Positions 42,334 to 52,491 of a stretch of DNA of 64,000 nt are shown here, piece after piece (the first letter of the stretch is position 1; each line of letters begins with the position of its first letter). Below the pieces are notes generated by a model. That model worked only from the letters and a program-made list of their open reading frames with translations, was not told the origin of the DNA and searched no databases. The position numbers and the translations under genes are program-made. The stretch is from Oxalobacter paraformigenes (GTDB lineage: Bacteria; Pseudomonadota; Gammaproteobacteria; Burkholderiales; Burkholderiaceae_D): NCBI RefSeq assembly GCF_000158475.2, contig NZ_KI392031.1:1209611-1273610 (forward strand). Reading direction: 5' to 3'.

Positions 42334-44217
42334 ATGGAAACCCAGTCCCTCCAACCCGTTTCATCGCAAACCCGAACCATCCAGCTGCTGTCCGATACCC
42401 TTATCTCGCAGATTGCGGCAGGTGAAGTCGTCGAACGTCCATCCGCTGTCGTCAAGGAACTGCTGGAAAACGCGGTCGATGCCGGCGCGACCCAAATCGA
42501 CATCCGGCTGGAAAACGGAGGCATCAAGCGCATTGCCGTCAGCGACAACGGCTGCGGTATTGCTCCTGACCAGCTTCAGCTGGCATTGACGCGGCATGCC
42601 ACCTCCAAAATTGCCAGTCTGAACGATCTCGAAAATGTCTCCACACTGGGGTTCCGTGGCGAAGCGCTGGCCTCCATTGCCTCCGTTGCCGAGGTAACGC
42701 TGCAATCGAGAACATCCGAACAACCCCACGCCTGGCAAATCCGGGGAAACGATCCTTCAAAAACCCTGACCCCCTGTTCTGGCGTTAAGGGAACTGCCGT
42801 TGACGTTCACGAGTTGTACGCCAACACACCGGCACGGCGCAAATTTCTCAAATCGGAACAAACCGAATACGGCCATTGCGCCGAGATCGTACGACGCATC
42901 GCCCTCGCCCGGCCCGGCATCCGGTTCACCTTGATGCACAATGGAAAAGTCACGGCCCAATACCAGGCCGATAACTTGTCCCAGCGTTGCAACCAGATTC
43001 TGGGCGAAGCGTTTTCCCAATCCCTGCTTCCTGTCGATCTGGCCGCCGGCGAAGACAGCGACAGGCTTTCATTAACCGGTTTCATCGGATTGCCGACCGC
43101 TTCCAGAACACGCGGAGACATGCAGTATTTTTACGTCAATGGCCGTTTCGTCCGCGACCGGCTGCTGACCCATGCCGTCAGAGCCGCTTATGAAGACGTT
43201 CTCCACGGCAATCGCTATCCTGTTTACCTCCTTTACCTGAAACTGGAACCCTCCCGCGTCGATGTCAATGTCCACCCGGCCAAAATCGAAGTCCGGTTCC
43301 GCGACAGTCGCGCGATCCACCAATTCATTTATCACTCCATCAGCCGGATACTGGCGCGCCCTATGGAACCCGAACCGGAAACGACCGGAGAAGAGCGCCC
43401 TTCTTCCATAAGGTCACCGTCTCCCCCTCGCGGCCCTGTTTCATGGAGAAGCGCCCCACCTCCGGCCGCTTACCGCATCGAACAGAAAACGGAATCGTAC
43501 GGCGCCCTCTTCAGGGACACCTTACGCCAGACAGAAGAAAAACGGCCTCTTCAAATACAAAACCCGGACATTCCCTCCGGCACAGCGCCCGCGCTTGCTG
43601 AAACCGGCAGCCAGAAATCCGGAGAAATTGACGATTTTCCGCTCGGTTTTGCGCTGGCGCAATTGCATGACATCTACATCCTTGCCCAAAACAGGAAAGG
43701 CCTTGTCCTGGTAGACATGCATGCCGCCCACGAACGGATCGTTTATGAAAAACTCAAAACCGCTCTGGACGAAAAAACGCTGGAAACCCAGTCGCTCCTG
43801 ATCCCGCTCACACTGAAAGTCGGCGAAGTCGAAGCCGGCACCGCCCTTGAAAATCGCGAAACGCTACTGGAACTGGGATTCGACATTTCTGCCCTGTCGC
43901 CCGAAACCATCGCCATCCGGACAGTTCCTGTCCTGTTGAAACAGGCCGATATCGCCACTGCCATCCGCCATGTCCTGCGCGATCTTCACGAATACGGGAC
44001 TTCCAGCGTCACCCGTGAAAAAAGAAACGAACTGCTGGCGACCGTCGCCTGCCACAACGCCGTCCGGGCCAACCGGACACTGACCATACCGGAAATGAAC
44101 GCCCTCTTGCGCCAGATGGAAAAAACCGAACGCGCCGACCAGTGCAACCACGGCAGGCCAACCTGGACACAACTGGCACTCTCCGAACTCGATGCGCTTT
44201 TCATGCGCGGGCAGTAG
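42334..44217 (+). CDS. mutL: DNA mismatch repair protein MutL
   Basis: A 627-residue GHKL ATPase that links mismatch recognition by MutS to strand removal. N-terminal motifs are LLENAVDAGA, DNGCGI, TRHATSKI and TLGFRGEAL. The C-terminal dimerisation half contains DMHAAHERIVYE, close to the DQHA-X2-E-X4-E endonuclease motif of MutL proteins from bacteria without MutH, plus ACHNAVRAN and CNHGRP. This suggests that it nicks DNA itself. A proline-rich linker lies near residue 350. Its activity would influence slippage of the homopolymer tracts further along in this window. Confidence 0.95.
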   Translation: METQSLQPVSSQTRTIQLLSDTLISQIAAGEVVERPSAVVKELLENAVDAGATQIDIRLENGGIKRIAVSDNGCGIAPDQLQLALTRHATSKIASLNDLENVSTLGFRGEALASIASVAEVTLQSRTSEQPHAWQIRGNDPSKTLTPCSGVKGTAVDVHELYANTPARRKFLKSEQTEYGHCAEIVRRIALARPGIRFTLMHNGKVTAQYQADNLSQRCNQILGEAFSQSLLPVDLAAGEDSDRLSLTGFIGLPTASRTRGDMQYFYVNGRFVRDRLLTHAVRAAYEDVLHGNRYPVYLLYLKLEPSRVDVNVHPAKIEVRFRDSRAIHQFIYHSISRILARPMEPEPETTGEERPSSIRSPSPPRGPVSWRSAPPPAAYRIEQKTESYGALFRDTLRQTEEKRPLQIQNPDIPSGTAPALAETGSQKSGEIDDFPLGFALAQLHDIYILAQNRKGLVLVDMHAAHERIVYEKLKTALDEKTLETQSLLIPLTLKVGEVEAGTALENRETLLELGFDISALSPETIAIRTVPVLLKQADIATAIRHVLRDLHEYGTSSVTREKRNELLATVACHNAVRANRTLTIPEMNALLRQMEKTERADQCNHGRPTWTQLALSELDALFMRGQ

Positions 44218-44676
44218 TGCCTTTTCCGATTTTTTCTGCCGGGAAAGCAAGGAATACCGCTGATCCGACATACTACGGCATGGTTATTTCGCCTGAAAAA
44301 TGGTGGGAAATATCCAGCGATCAACATTACCGGAGAAATACGCATACCCGTTTCGGTAACCCCGCATTTTCCATGTCCGGTATTCCGGAAAAAAGGCACA
44401 ACCGGCTAGCGGAATCCGGTTATCTTTTCCCCTGTCTCCAACGAAGCCGGAAAAAACGCCTTTCAACCTTACGCCATACAGGAAAAACCGGTTTGGGCGT
44501 ATCCCCGGATAACCCCATCCATCCGATTGACACAACAAACCGGAAAATTCTTTTCAAGACCCGAAAAAGCGCAAAAACATCCGCCCCGAAAGCCCGGGAC
44601 AGCCTGTAAAATGAAACAACAGGAAAACCACACAACATTAAGCATTAAAACATATCAGCAAGAAAGGAAAACAGGA
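44218..44676. other. Gap between mutL and a small secreted protein gene
   Basis: About 460 bases. No reading frame with a ribosome-binding site or conserved content was found, and no terminator hairpin is clear. Confidence 0.4.
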
Positions 44677-45141
44677 ATGAACACCAAACTGGTCACCCTC
44701 ACCCTGGCCGGACTCATCGCTTGTGGATCGGCCTTTGCCGGCGATTATGCGACCGCTCTGGGTGAATGTCTCTATAAAAACGCCACCTCTGAAGACAAAA
44801 CCACCCTGACCCAATGGGCATTTGTCACTCTGGGCAAAACCAGTGCCGCCAAATCCATTGCCGCCATTCCGGCTGCGAAAACACAGGAAGTAGACCAGAA
44901 AACAAAAAGCCTTCTCGTAAGGCTGACGACTTCCACTTGCAGCAAGGAAGCCCTCCAGGTTGCCTTGCATGAACCGTCAACCGGCCTTCAGGACGCCGTC
45001 TCCTCAATGAGTTCCCAAATGATCCGCGACCAGATCAGGGCGCAGGCAAAAAACGTCCTCTCCAGCTCCCTGCTGTCCCCGAATACCGGAACGCAAACAA
45101 ATCGGGGCAGCGATCTGTTAAAAAACCTGCTGAAAAAATAA
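44677..45141 (+). CDS. Small exported protein of unknown function
   Basis: A 154-residue protein with a signal peptide (MNTKLVTLTLAGLIACGSAF) and an AFA-GDY type cleavage site near residue 22. The mature part has two cysteines (GECLYKN and TSTCSKEAL), suited to a periplasmic disulfide, and a helical C-terminus rich in Ser and Gln. AAGGA eight bases before the ATG fixes the start. No family was recognised. Nearby mutL and miaA do not suggest a function. Confidence 0.75.
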   Translation: MNTKLVTLTLAGLIACGSAFAGDYATALGECLYKNATSEDKTTLTQWAFVTLGKTSAAKSIAAIPAAKTQEVDQKTKSLLVRLTTSTCSKEALQVALHEPSTGLQDAVSSMSSQMIRDQIRAQAKNVLSSSLLSPNTGTQTNRGSDLLKNLLKK

Positions 45142-45418
45142 GATTGTGCCATTTGTCGCTGTACCGGCTTTCTGCCATGCCCGTAGCCGATCGAGATAAA
45201 ACCCTGTGTCCGGCATTAACCGAAACCGGTACCCTGGCCTCAACCCCATCGGAAACGTGAAAAAACCTATCCCTGCCTTCTCTGTAGATGAACAAGGCAA
45301 ATCGTCTGCGATAATACAGACGCAACCGGACGGAGCCAGACAGCCCTGCTTGCGCACCCGGCATTAACCCCCAACAAATCGTTCACCTGACATCCCGATA
45401 CCCTGAATAACTGACGCC

Positions 45419-46360
45419 ATGAGGGAAACAAGCCAACCTGTCATCGCTATCATGGGCCCGACCGCCTCCGGAAAAACGGCGGCGGCCCTTGAAATCGCCC
45501 GCCATATCCCGTCCGAAATCGTCTCGGTCGATTCGGCTCTCGTTTACCGCGGGATGGATATCGGAACAGCCAAACCGACAAAAGAAGAACAGGCAGCGGT
45601 TCCCCACCATCTCATCGACATCATCGATCCGGCCGAAGCCTATTCCGCTGCCCGGTTCCGCAAAGAGGCTTTACAGCTTATATCGGAAATACAGCAACGC
45701 GGAAAACTACCCTTGCTGGCCGGCGGCACCATGCTTTACTTCAAAGCACTGACAGGCGGTCTCGATGAGCTGCCCCCAGCCAACCCGGCCATTCGGGCCA
45801 GACTGGACGAAGAAGCCGCCCGAACGGGATGGCCCGCCATGCATAAAAGACTGGCTGAACTGGACCCGATAACGGCCCGACGATTGAAACCGAACGATTC
45901 CCAACGCATCCAGCGTGCCCTGGAAATCATCGAACTGACAGGAAAACCGCTCTCAACATTCCACTCCGGCGAGAAACAAACCCGCCTCCCCTTTCGTCTC
46001 ATCCCGATTGCGCTGGAACCTTCCGACCGGAGCAAACTGCATGAACGCATTGCACACCGGTTCGACCAAATGCTTGAAAACGACAGGCTGATTGAAGAAG
46101 TGGCCCACTTGCGCAGCCGCGACGACCTCCATCCGGGCATGCCCTCCATGCGCTGTGTCGGCTATCGCCAGACATGGCAATACCTCGATGGCGAATTCGA
46201 CAGAAAGACCTTGCGGGACAAAGGCATTGCCGCCACCAGACAGCTTGCGAAACGGCAACTGACCTGGCTGCGTTCCATGCCTGACAGAATAACCATCGAC
46301 TGTCTGGCGCCGGACGCCACTCGTCAGGTCATGGCCTGTATTGACAATTTGACACGGTAG
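45419..46360 (+). CDS. miaA: tRNA dimethylallyltransferase
   Basis: A 313-residue enzyme that adds the dimethylallyl group to A37 of tRNAs reading U-starting codons. P-loop [66 protein letters not shown] and the C-terminal [15 protein letters not shown] are all family motifs. The tRNA-Phe gene, whose product is a substrate, lies just downstream. The ATG lacks a strong ribosome-binding site. Confidence 0.95.
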   Translation: MRETSQPVIAIMGPTASGKTAAALEIARHIPSEIVSVDSALVYRGMDIGTAKPTKEEQAAVPHHLIDIIDPAEAYSAARFRKEALQLISEIQQRGKLPLLAGGTMLYFKALTGGLDELPPANPAIRARLDEEAARTGWPAMHKRLAELDPITARRLKPNDSQRIQRALEIIELTGKPLSTFHSGEKQTRLPFRLIPIALEPSDRSKLHERIAHRFDQMLENDRLIEEVAHLRSRDDLHPGMPSMRCVGYRQTWQYLDGEFDRKTLRDKGIAATRQLAKRQLTWLRSMPDRITIDCLAPDATRQVMACIDNLTR

Positions 46361-46435
46361 AAAACGGGTACAGCAAACCCGCCTTTCCGAGAGAAAACCC
46401 TTTCGCCAACATGCCACATTCAGAAGAAAATCCGC

Positions 46436-46464
46436 TTGACAATTCGGGGCAAACCCCTCAGAAT
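46436..46464 (+). promoter_or_regulatory. Promoter of the tRNA-Met gene
   Basis: TTGACA, a 17-base spacer and CAGAAT end 12 bases before the tRNA. Confidence 0.55.
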
Positions 46465-46476
46465 AGCAGGCTTCTT

Positions 46477-46553
46477 GGTGATATAGCTCAGCCGGTTAGA
46501 GCACAGCACTCATAATGCTGGGGTCGGTGGTTCAAGTCCACCTATCACCACCA
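46477..46553 (+). tRNA. tRNA-Met (CAT)
   Basis: A full cloverleaf of 77 bases: acceptor GGTGATA pairs with TATCACC, D-loop AGCTCAGCCGGTTAGAGC, anticodon CAT in ACTCATAAT, T-arm GGTGG-TTCAAGT-CCACC, encoded CCA. A CAT anticodon could also mark the tRNA-Ile2 that is modified to lysidine. The A-rich anticodon loop and position do not settle this, but elongator Met is favoured over initiator because the acceptor begins with a G-C pair. Confidence 0.85.
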
Positions 46554-46597
46554 AAAACAAATCGTTATAGCGGTTTTTGAATTATCAAAAAGCCTGC

Positions 46598-46603
46598 TAT
46601 AAT
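46598..46603 (+). promoter_or_regulatory. -10 element of the tRNA-Phe gene
   Basis: TATAAT stands nine bases before the tRNA, with TTTTGA 17 bases further up as a possible -35. Confidence 0.5.
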
Positions 46604-46612
46604 GCCAAGATT

Positions 46613-46688
<76 letters not shown>

Positions 46689-46696
46689 TATACATG

Positions 46697-46733
46697 CCTC
46701 TCAATTATCCAGAATAATTGAGAGGTTGTTTTT
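46697..46733 (+). terminator. Terminator of the tRNA transcript
   Basis: CCTCTCAATTAT and ATAATTGAGAGG form a perfect 12-bp stem with a five-base loop, followed by TTGTTTTT. It begins nine bases after tRNA-Phe. Confidence 0.88.
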
Positions 46734-46742
46734 ATGGAAAAT

Positions 46743-47747
46743 TCAACTATTCAGAAGCAGTTTTTCATTCGGTACAAAATACATAACCGTTTCATATACA
46801 GTCTCAGTGTAATGTCTGACAAACAATTTATAATTCGGATTTATGCTTAAAACAAGAAAAGGGATTCTCCAGAAATCGCTCACTGAATGATAAACGGAAA
46901 CAGCAAGAGTTGGATTACATTTTTTTATAATGTTCATGCAACCAAGAATAGCTTCATATTCAGCTCCTTCTATATCCATTTTTATCAGGATATTTTCATC
47001 CTCCAAAATAACACTGTCTAATGCAACCAGTTCGATCCTCTGATCGCCCTCACTGGAAACTACTGAAATATCTTTATCAGCAACCAGATAAGCCGTATCA
47101 TTTTTTAAAGAACATCCTTTATTGATAAGCTGTATATTCCTTTTATCCGCCAGATTAACTTTCGCCAGCCGGTAGTTATCGCTTTCAGGTTCAAAAAAAT
47201 AAACTTTTTTGTAGGAAGGGCACCTCTTTATAAAACCAAGGGTTGTCATGCCATCGTATCCACCCACATCCACAAAGGTGGAATACCCTCAATAGCAAGA
47301 GGAAAATCGAAATACTGACCGCTCTCATTATTTTCAAAACCAACCAGATAACCTATATCATAGGTATTTTTAAAATATATCAGCTTACTGAATATCAGTT
47401 TTGAAAGATCATCTCCCAAAATAGAATATATGTAATCAAACTGAAGTTTATTATTAATATATTCATGCGAAAAATTTTCGTTTAGAAAAATTTTTGGCAA
47501 ATCAAAAGCTGTATTACCAAAAAAAGCAAAATAGTCCAGAACGTACTTATACCCCACATTTCCAAGTTTTTCCAGAACTTTCATTGTTGCACCCCCCCGA
47601 TGCAACGACTATCAAACTATCCTTATCTACCCATTCAGCTTTATATATTCTCTTTCCGAAAAAGAACTCTTCTTCACTGAAATCATCAATAGTTCCATCA
47701 ACATTCAAGCACTTTAACAACGAGGAAGCATAAAAATTTCTTCCCAT
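46743..47747 (-). pseudogene. FkbM-type methyltransferase broken at a G7 tract and a second frameshift
   Basis: Three pieces read on as one protein. The first (47747 to about 47592) is an N-terminal domain (IDDFSEEEFFFGKRIY, DSLIVVASGG). The middle (about 47591-47275, KVLEKLGNVGYKYVLDYFAF) is in another frame. The last (47273-46743) is the FkbM methyltransferase core (DVGGYDGMTTLGFIK, FFEPESDNYRLAK, IKMDIEGAEYEAI). The first break is exactly at seven G on the coding strand (47592-47598); six G would continue in frame. The second break, near 47274, lacks one base in what should read IP-T-FVDVGG. The outer pieces share a frame. It would methylate a sugar of the surface glycan if restored. Confidence 0.8.
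47592..47598 (-). repeat. G7 homopolymer tract at a frameshift
   Basis: Seven C on the plus strand, seven G in the coding direction of the broken FkbM gene. One base fewer joins the N-terminal and middle pieces. Confidence 0.7.
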
Positions 47748-47914
47748 TATATATTTTGATTTTTTATTTTCTTCCAGAAATAATTCTATAAAGCATAAAA
47801 TATCTCTTTTGTTATATATTCTATGGTATAATGTGATTCCGTGATTCCGTCATAATAGTATAATCCCTAAAAAATATTGCTCATGTATTCCGTATACCTT
47901 GAATACTTTTTACA

Positions 47915-49087
47915 CTAGCTTACTTTTTCCCACTTACCCGATCTAGTTGAACGTGAAATGGCTTTCAAGAAATTCAATCCATCAATCGACTCTTCTACTC
48001 CGAAAACGTATTCATTTTTCACTTTTTTACCGGCAAGATAATTTTCCAGATCATTTGCTACATCATAATAATAATTTGAGAACGCTTCTATAAATCCTGC
48101 AGGATGCCCTACTTTAAAGCGTTGATAACGTTCCTGTGTCGCTACTTCCACATCCGGACTGCCTCTGTCAATAATATATCTGTTTCCTTTATTATCAGCA
48201 TAAAACAAATATTCCGGCTTTTCCTGTATCCATTCCAGTGAACCATTACTTCCGAAAATACGAGCCTTCAAACCGTTTCGGTAACCCATTGCTGTTTTAC
48301 CGTACCATACATGCCCCGTAACATCATCTTCAAATTTCACCAGCGAAGAAACATTGTCAATAACTTCATTAAAGTTTCCATAAGTTCTGGATAATGATGT
48401 TACTTCACATGCTTTCTTTCCGGTCAAAAACAATCCCATCATATGCAAATGAATACCTAAATCCAGAGAAACAGTAGGTATGTAATCATCATAAAGACGC
48501 CATTTCTGAGGAACAATAGGCTGTTTTTCGTTGGTAACTTTACCAAACCCTTCTTGCGGCATCTCCAACAGAATCTGCTGTATCTTTCCCAGTTTACCGC
48601 TCTGAATCATCTGCCTCATTTCTCTGATCATAGGGTAGCCTGTATAGTTATAAGTCACAGCCAAATAGCCACTCTGTTCACCCAATTTATCCTGGATCCG
48701 AATAGCGCTATCGACATCAGGCACCAATGCTTTTTCACAGATAATAGGTACTCCAGCCTCCACACATTGAAGGATATGAGGTAAATGTTGATCCTGGGGA
48801 GTCATAATAACAACCGCATCAACATTCCCTTTTTCCTTCCCGAGCAACTGTTCCACATCGCTATAGGCACGGTCAACTGAAATATTATATTTTTTCGCAG
48901 TCAATAAATTTTGCTGTGCATCTCGACTGAAAACACCAGCGACAAGCTCAAATCTCTCATCCATAGAAACAGCAACCTGATGGACCCTTCCAACAGCCGA
49001 ATTAACTGCCCCCCCAATAAAAGCCAACTTTAATGGTTTTGTATGTGATTCCCCGTATCCCGCATTCCCGATCAATGAATCTTTCAT
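47915..49087 (-). CDS. Gfo/Idh/MocA-family sugar oxidoreductase
   Basis: About 390 residues. The NAD(P)-binding start is LKLAFIGGAVNSAVGRVHQVA, followed by VIMTPQDQHLPHI and the catalytic-region motif VPIICEKALVPD (EKAL in place of EKP). C-terminal sheet-domain segments include DLGIHLHMMGLFLTG. Such enzymes oxidise or reduce nucleotide sugars. The ATG 49087 is used; a GTG at 49102 overlaps the previous stop and is possible. It is the last gene of the minus-strand glycan operon, immediately behind an ATP-grasp enzyme. The exact sugar is not known. Confidence 0.87.
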   Translation of the reverse strand: MKDSLIGNAGYGESHTKPLKLAFIGGAVNSAVGRVHQVAVSMDERFELVAGVFSRDAQQNLLTAKKYNISVDRAYSDVEQLLGKEKGNVDAVVIMTPQDQHLPHILQCVEAGVPIICEKALVPDVDSAIRIQDKLGEQSGYLAVTYNYTGYPMIREMRQMIQSGKLGKIQQILLEMPQEGFGKVTNEKQPIVPQKWRLYDDYIPTVSLDLGIHLHMMGLFLTGKKACEVTSLSRTYGNFNEVIDNVSSLVKFEDDVTGHVWYGKTAMGYRNGLKARIFGSNGSLEWIQEKPEYLFYADNKGNRYIIDRGSPDVEVATQERYQRFKVGHPAGFIEAFSNYYYDVANDLENYLAGKKVKNEYVFGVEESIDGLNFLKAISRSTRSGKWEKVS

Positions 49088-49098
49088 TCTGCTCACTT

Positions 49099-50283
49099 TC
49101 ACTCCATAGTATTAATAGTTATAAACTTGTCCATATGTGGTGTTGTCTGGAACAGAGAACTTCCCTCATCAAATTCCGAAAAAACTATAGCTAACTTATC
49201 AAATGGAGCGACGCCCAACATCATTCCACTATTTTTAAGCATTACGGTTTCCAGATTTTTTGCCGGCAAGTTATTTACAAAACTGAAATAGACTACTGGC
49301 TTTGAAACCGAAATAGTGTGCCTTCCATAGAATTTTTCTTTCTTTTTTGAATAAGGCTGATTCAACTCTTTACCAATAAATGGCCGTACATAGGCATCAA
49401 AATAGTCAAAACCTGTGGCACGTTCAATCAACTTGCCGTACAGGTCGCCGGGTGCCCGCCTCATGCACTCCACCAGCCATACATCTTTGCCATTTTTATC
49501 CAGTATAAATTGGATATGCAGCAACCCATCAACAATTTCCAGAGTCTCAACCAGTTTTTCAATGTTTTTCCTGACAAGATTTCTTGTACTTTCCGATATG
49601 TTGGAAGGATAATTCGAGCAATTAACCTGCCAAGGATAAACTGTACAAAACTCATCGACAAAAAAATCAGTAAACAACTTGCCGTCTTTTACAAATGCAG
49701 AGTGACTGTGTAAAGTTCCTTCCTTGAATTCTTCTATGACAATCGTATCAGTATCGGAAAAGGAAGCTGCAGTTTCCAATGATGACGTTAAATCTTTTTC
49801 ATTCTCCACTTTACTGACGCCACGTCCCCCGGAAACATTAACAGGCTTGACAATAAGCGGATAATCCAAACCTATATTATCCCGGGGAAACTTAAGATTT
49901 AATCTGACAGATTTAGGAGCATCGATATTAAATTTTTCAGTAAAAGCCCGGAACTCATTCTTGGTATGAAGAATGGATACGTTTTCAGGATTGTCAAAAC
50001 CGGGATAGCCTGCTATGTGAGCAACCTTTGCCGACGAAACATATGCGGAGTCATTACAGGTAGGTACTATGTATTCAAATTTTTCTTCCTGAACAAGTTT
50101 CAACAATTCATCTTCATCAGAATAGTCTATAAAAAACGATTTATCTGCATATTGATGGCATGGATCATTTTTTTCATTTCCACAAACAGCAACCTTAAAA
50201 CCGTATTTTTTTAAAATAAAATAAATCGGAACCGCGCTGAAACTGCTGCCTACACACAGAACCCATCTCTCTGTATTCTTCAT
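49099..50283 (-). CDS. ATP-grasp ligase-like enzyme
   Basis: A 394-residue protein of the ATP-grasp fold. The N-terminal Rossmann-like part (WVLCVGSSFSAVPIYFILKK) is followed by the ATP-binding YPLIVKPVNVSGGRGVSKV (about 140-158), IVIEEF and the Mg-binding HIQFILDKNGKDVWLVECMRRAPGD. These enzymes join a carboxylate to an amine or thiol through an acyl phosphate. In a glycan operon, it could put an amino acid or acyl group on the 3-amino sugar; this is inference. Its final codons and the next start nearly overlap, so it is co-translated with the MocA oxidoreductase. Confidence 0.85.
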   Translation of the reverse strand: MKNTERWVLCVGSSFSAVPIYFILKKYGFKVAVCGNEKNDPCHQYADKSFFIDYSDEDELLKLVQEEKFEYIVPTCNDSAYVSSAKVAHIAGYPGFDNPENVSILHTKNEFRAFTEKFNIDAPKSVRLNLKFPRDNIGLDYPLIVKPVNVSGGRGVSKVENEKDLTSSLETAASFSDTDTIVIEEFKEGTLHSHSAFVKDGKLFTDFFVDEFCTVYPWQVNCSNYPSNISESTRNLVRKNIEKLVETLEIVDGLLHIQFILDKNGKDVWLVECMRRAPGDLYGKLIERATGFDYFDAYVRPFIGKELNQPYSKKKEKFYGRHTISVSKPVVYFSFVNNLPAKNLETVMLKNSGMMLGVAPFDKLAIVFSEFDEGSSLFQTTPHMDKFITINTME

Positions 50284-50300
50284 ATCTCAATTTATTCTTT

Positions 50301-51284
50301 TCAAAAAATATAATATTTTTTATATTTGAATTTAAAAACCGTATTTTTAATCTTAATACACATGTATTTGTATTCCAGCGATCTCGTCTTATAAATTTCA
50401 AAAAAACCGAGACTAAGCAGCATTTTTTTATAATGCCTTTCGAGATACTGTATTGTGCGCTGGAAAAGTGCCTTGTGTTTTTCAGAAAGAAGAAGCTTGC
50501 ATTCACACTGGTAAGTTCTTCGTGTCATGTCCTGCACTCTGGAAACATTCTTTATGGTGTTGGAAGCATGCCATCTATAATAAAAAGTGGTTTCCCGGAT
50601 AAATTTCATCCTGGCATATTTTGACAATTGCAGCATCAGCCAGTAATCTTCCAAAGGCGCTTCAGTGTGGTATTGCCCTATAAGTTCGTATATGGCCTTC
50701 CTGACAAGATAACCATTAGGAATGTAATTACCCAACATAAGGGTTTCATAAGTTCCAAAAAGTTCACTGTCAAACGTAATGCCAGCACTGTTTACCCTTT
50801 CGAGATAGGATGAAAAGGATGTATATTCCGCAGTTTCCCTGTCATAAGTAATATTCCTGTTTTTATCCCAGTAACATATACATCCATCAGCATCAATTAA
50901 CTTGTTTTCTCCCACCACAAGGGCATACTCTTTGTTTTCAGAAAGAAAATTATAAAAAAGCTCAATCGCTCTTTCATCAGCAACGTCATCAGAAGCAATT
51001 CCGAACGTGTATTCACCCGCTGATAGCGATATCAGCTCATTCATGGTTGTACAGGTCCCTTTGTTTTCCTGTTTTTTGAAAATAACTCTCAAAAACCGCT
51101 CTTCACAAACAGCGCGAAGATCATTTATCCTTTCCCAAGTTTTATCTTTTGAACCATCATCAATAACAATCAATTCCAGATTTTTATAAGTCTGTCTTAT
51201 AATTGATCTTATGGTATCCTTAATATAATTTTCATGATTGTATGATGAAATTATAACGGATATTACCGGAGAATCAGGCATCAT
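50301..51284 (-). CDS. Family 2 glycosyltransferase
   Basis: A 327-residue GT-A glycosyltransferase. VISVIISSYNHENYIKDTIRS is the nucleotide-sugar fold start, IVIDDGSKDKT the first acidic motif, and FGIASDDVADE the DxD-type metal site near 97. PLEDYWLML near 215 resembles the ED catalytic motif. No membrane segments are seen. The gene overlaps the GT61 gene by eleven bases. The transferred sugar is unknown. Confidence 0.9.
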   Translation of the reverse strand: MMPDSPVISVIISSYNHENYIKDTIRSIIRQTYKNLELIVIDDGSKDKTWERINDLRAVCEERFLRVIFKKQENKGTCTTMNELISLSAGEYTFGIASDDVADERAIELFYNFLSENKEYALVVGENKLIDADGCICYWDKNRNITYDRETAEYTSFSSYLERVNSAGITFDSELFGTYETLMLGNYIPNGYLVRKAIYELIGQYHTEAPLEDYWLMLQLSKYARMKFIRETTFYYRWHASNTIKNVSRVQDMTRRTYQCECKLLLSEKHKALFQRTIQYLERHYKKMLLSLGFFEIYKTRSLEYKYMCIKIKNTVFKFKYKKYYIF

Positions 51285-52491
51285 ATCTTTCTAGGCATTC
51301 TTCAATCAAGTTAATCCCTACAAAATAACTGTTATGCATTTTTCTTGCATTTGCCTTACTGATAAGCTGACGACCGAGAACATAATACAGATCTATATTA
51401 AGAGCACAGGCGAAGTCAGTCCAGAATGAATAATCTGCTCCCTCATAATGACCGGCAAGCGTTATGAATTTGGTTTTCTTGTCAGCAAAAATCATATTGG
51501 CCAAAGCCGATCCGACTGGTGATACAACAACTTCTGCATTACGCATCAGATTTACCTGCTCCCTGAAATCCAACTCAGCAGGATTAACCACAAGAAAACC
51601 CTTTTTCCGAAGATAATGAACAATATCTTCCTGATTGATTAAGTTTCTGCTGTTGTATTGAATACCCGAACGAACGAAATTATCCCGGTACAGATATACC
51701 TTCCTGCTGCGCCAATTTTCGGGTTTGATAATCCTTAGTGCTTCGCGGTGAACAAGCTCCATCGCCTTCCCGGAAAGCCTGTAGGAATCGTTGACGTTAT
51801 TGTATTCATCCCTCCTGAAGTCGGAAAAGATGAAGTGGGGAAATGAAACATATACCATATCTTCCACTTCCACCATTTCGGCCTCATTGACCAGAATAAT
51901 TTCTTTATTTTTCGTATTGAATCTGATAACGATATCTATCAGTCTGTGCCCGATATATTCATCAATCAATATCGGAAAATCATCAAATTCCGGATACTGG
52001 TTTGAAATGATCAACCGTGATACGATGTTACACAGAAAATGGGAATAATTTCCGGAATCACCATCAAAAAGAACAATGCCCTTTTTTATTTTTCTACCGA
52101 TTTTTCTTTGACGGAGCCTGCATTCCTGAAAACCTGGCAAAAACCGGACTCTCTTCATTTTCTCCAGCATTGAAATATGCTTGGCTGGATTAAAATTTCC
52201 CTGATGAATCATGTAGCCATCTTTAAAAATAGCTTCGCAGCGCCCGACAACCGAAACATTATTCAAGCGGTAAATTGCACATTCGGGACTTTCATATCTT
52301 ATATCCACACAGATATCTTGAGATAATGGATAAAAAAAGGTATTGTCCTCATAAATCTTTCTCTGTTCTGCGTCAAGACAGACTTTACTGTCCAGAAGAT
52401 TATTACGCGCGAAATCATCAATCGTAATAGCCCGGTAACGTTTTCTACGGGTATACCACAGTTTCAACTTGTCAGATAACTTCATAATCAC
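51274..52491 (-). CDS. Family 61-type glycosyltransferase
   Basis: A 405-residue protein of the DUF563/GT61 family. [23 protein letters not shown] corresponds to the family GNYYHWL region; [15 protein letters not shown] and [20 protein letters not shown] are the C-terminal nucleotide-sugar region. GT61 enzymes transfer xylose, GlcNAc or related sugars in eukaryotes and are common in bacterial glycan loci. The start overlaps fdtB by four bases (ATGA). Confidence 0.85.
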   Translation of the reverse strand: MIMKLSDKLKLWYTRRKRYRAITIDDFARNNLLDSKVCLDAEQRKIYEDNTFFYPLSQDICVDIRYESPECAIYRLNNVSVVGRCEAIFKDGYMIHQGNFNPAKHISMLEKMKRVRFLPGFQECRLRQRKIGRKIKKGIVLFDGDSGNYSHFLCNIVSRLIISNQYPEFDDFPILIDEYIGHRLIDIVIRFNTKNKEIILVNEAEMVEVEDMVYVSFPHFIFSDFRRDEYNNVNDSYRLSGKAMELVHREALRIIKPENWRSRKVYLYRDNFVRSGIQYNSRNLINQEDIVHYLRKKGFLVVNPAELDFREQVNLMRNAEVVVSPVGSALANMIFADKKTKFITLAGHYEGADYSFWTDFACALNIDLYYVLGRQLISKANARKMHNSYFVGINLIEECLERYDA

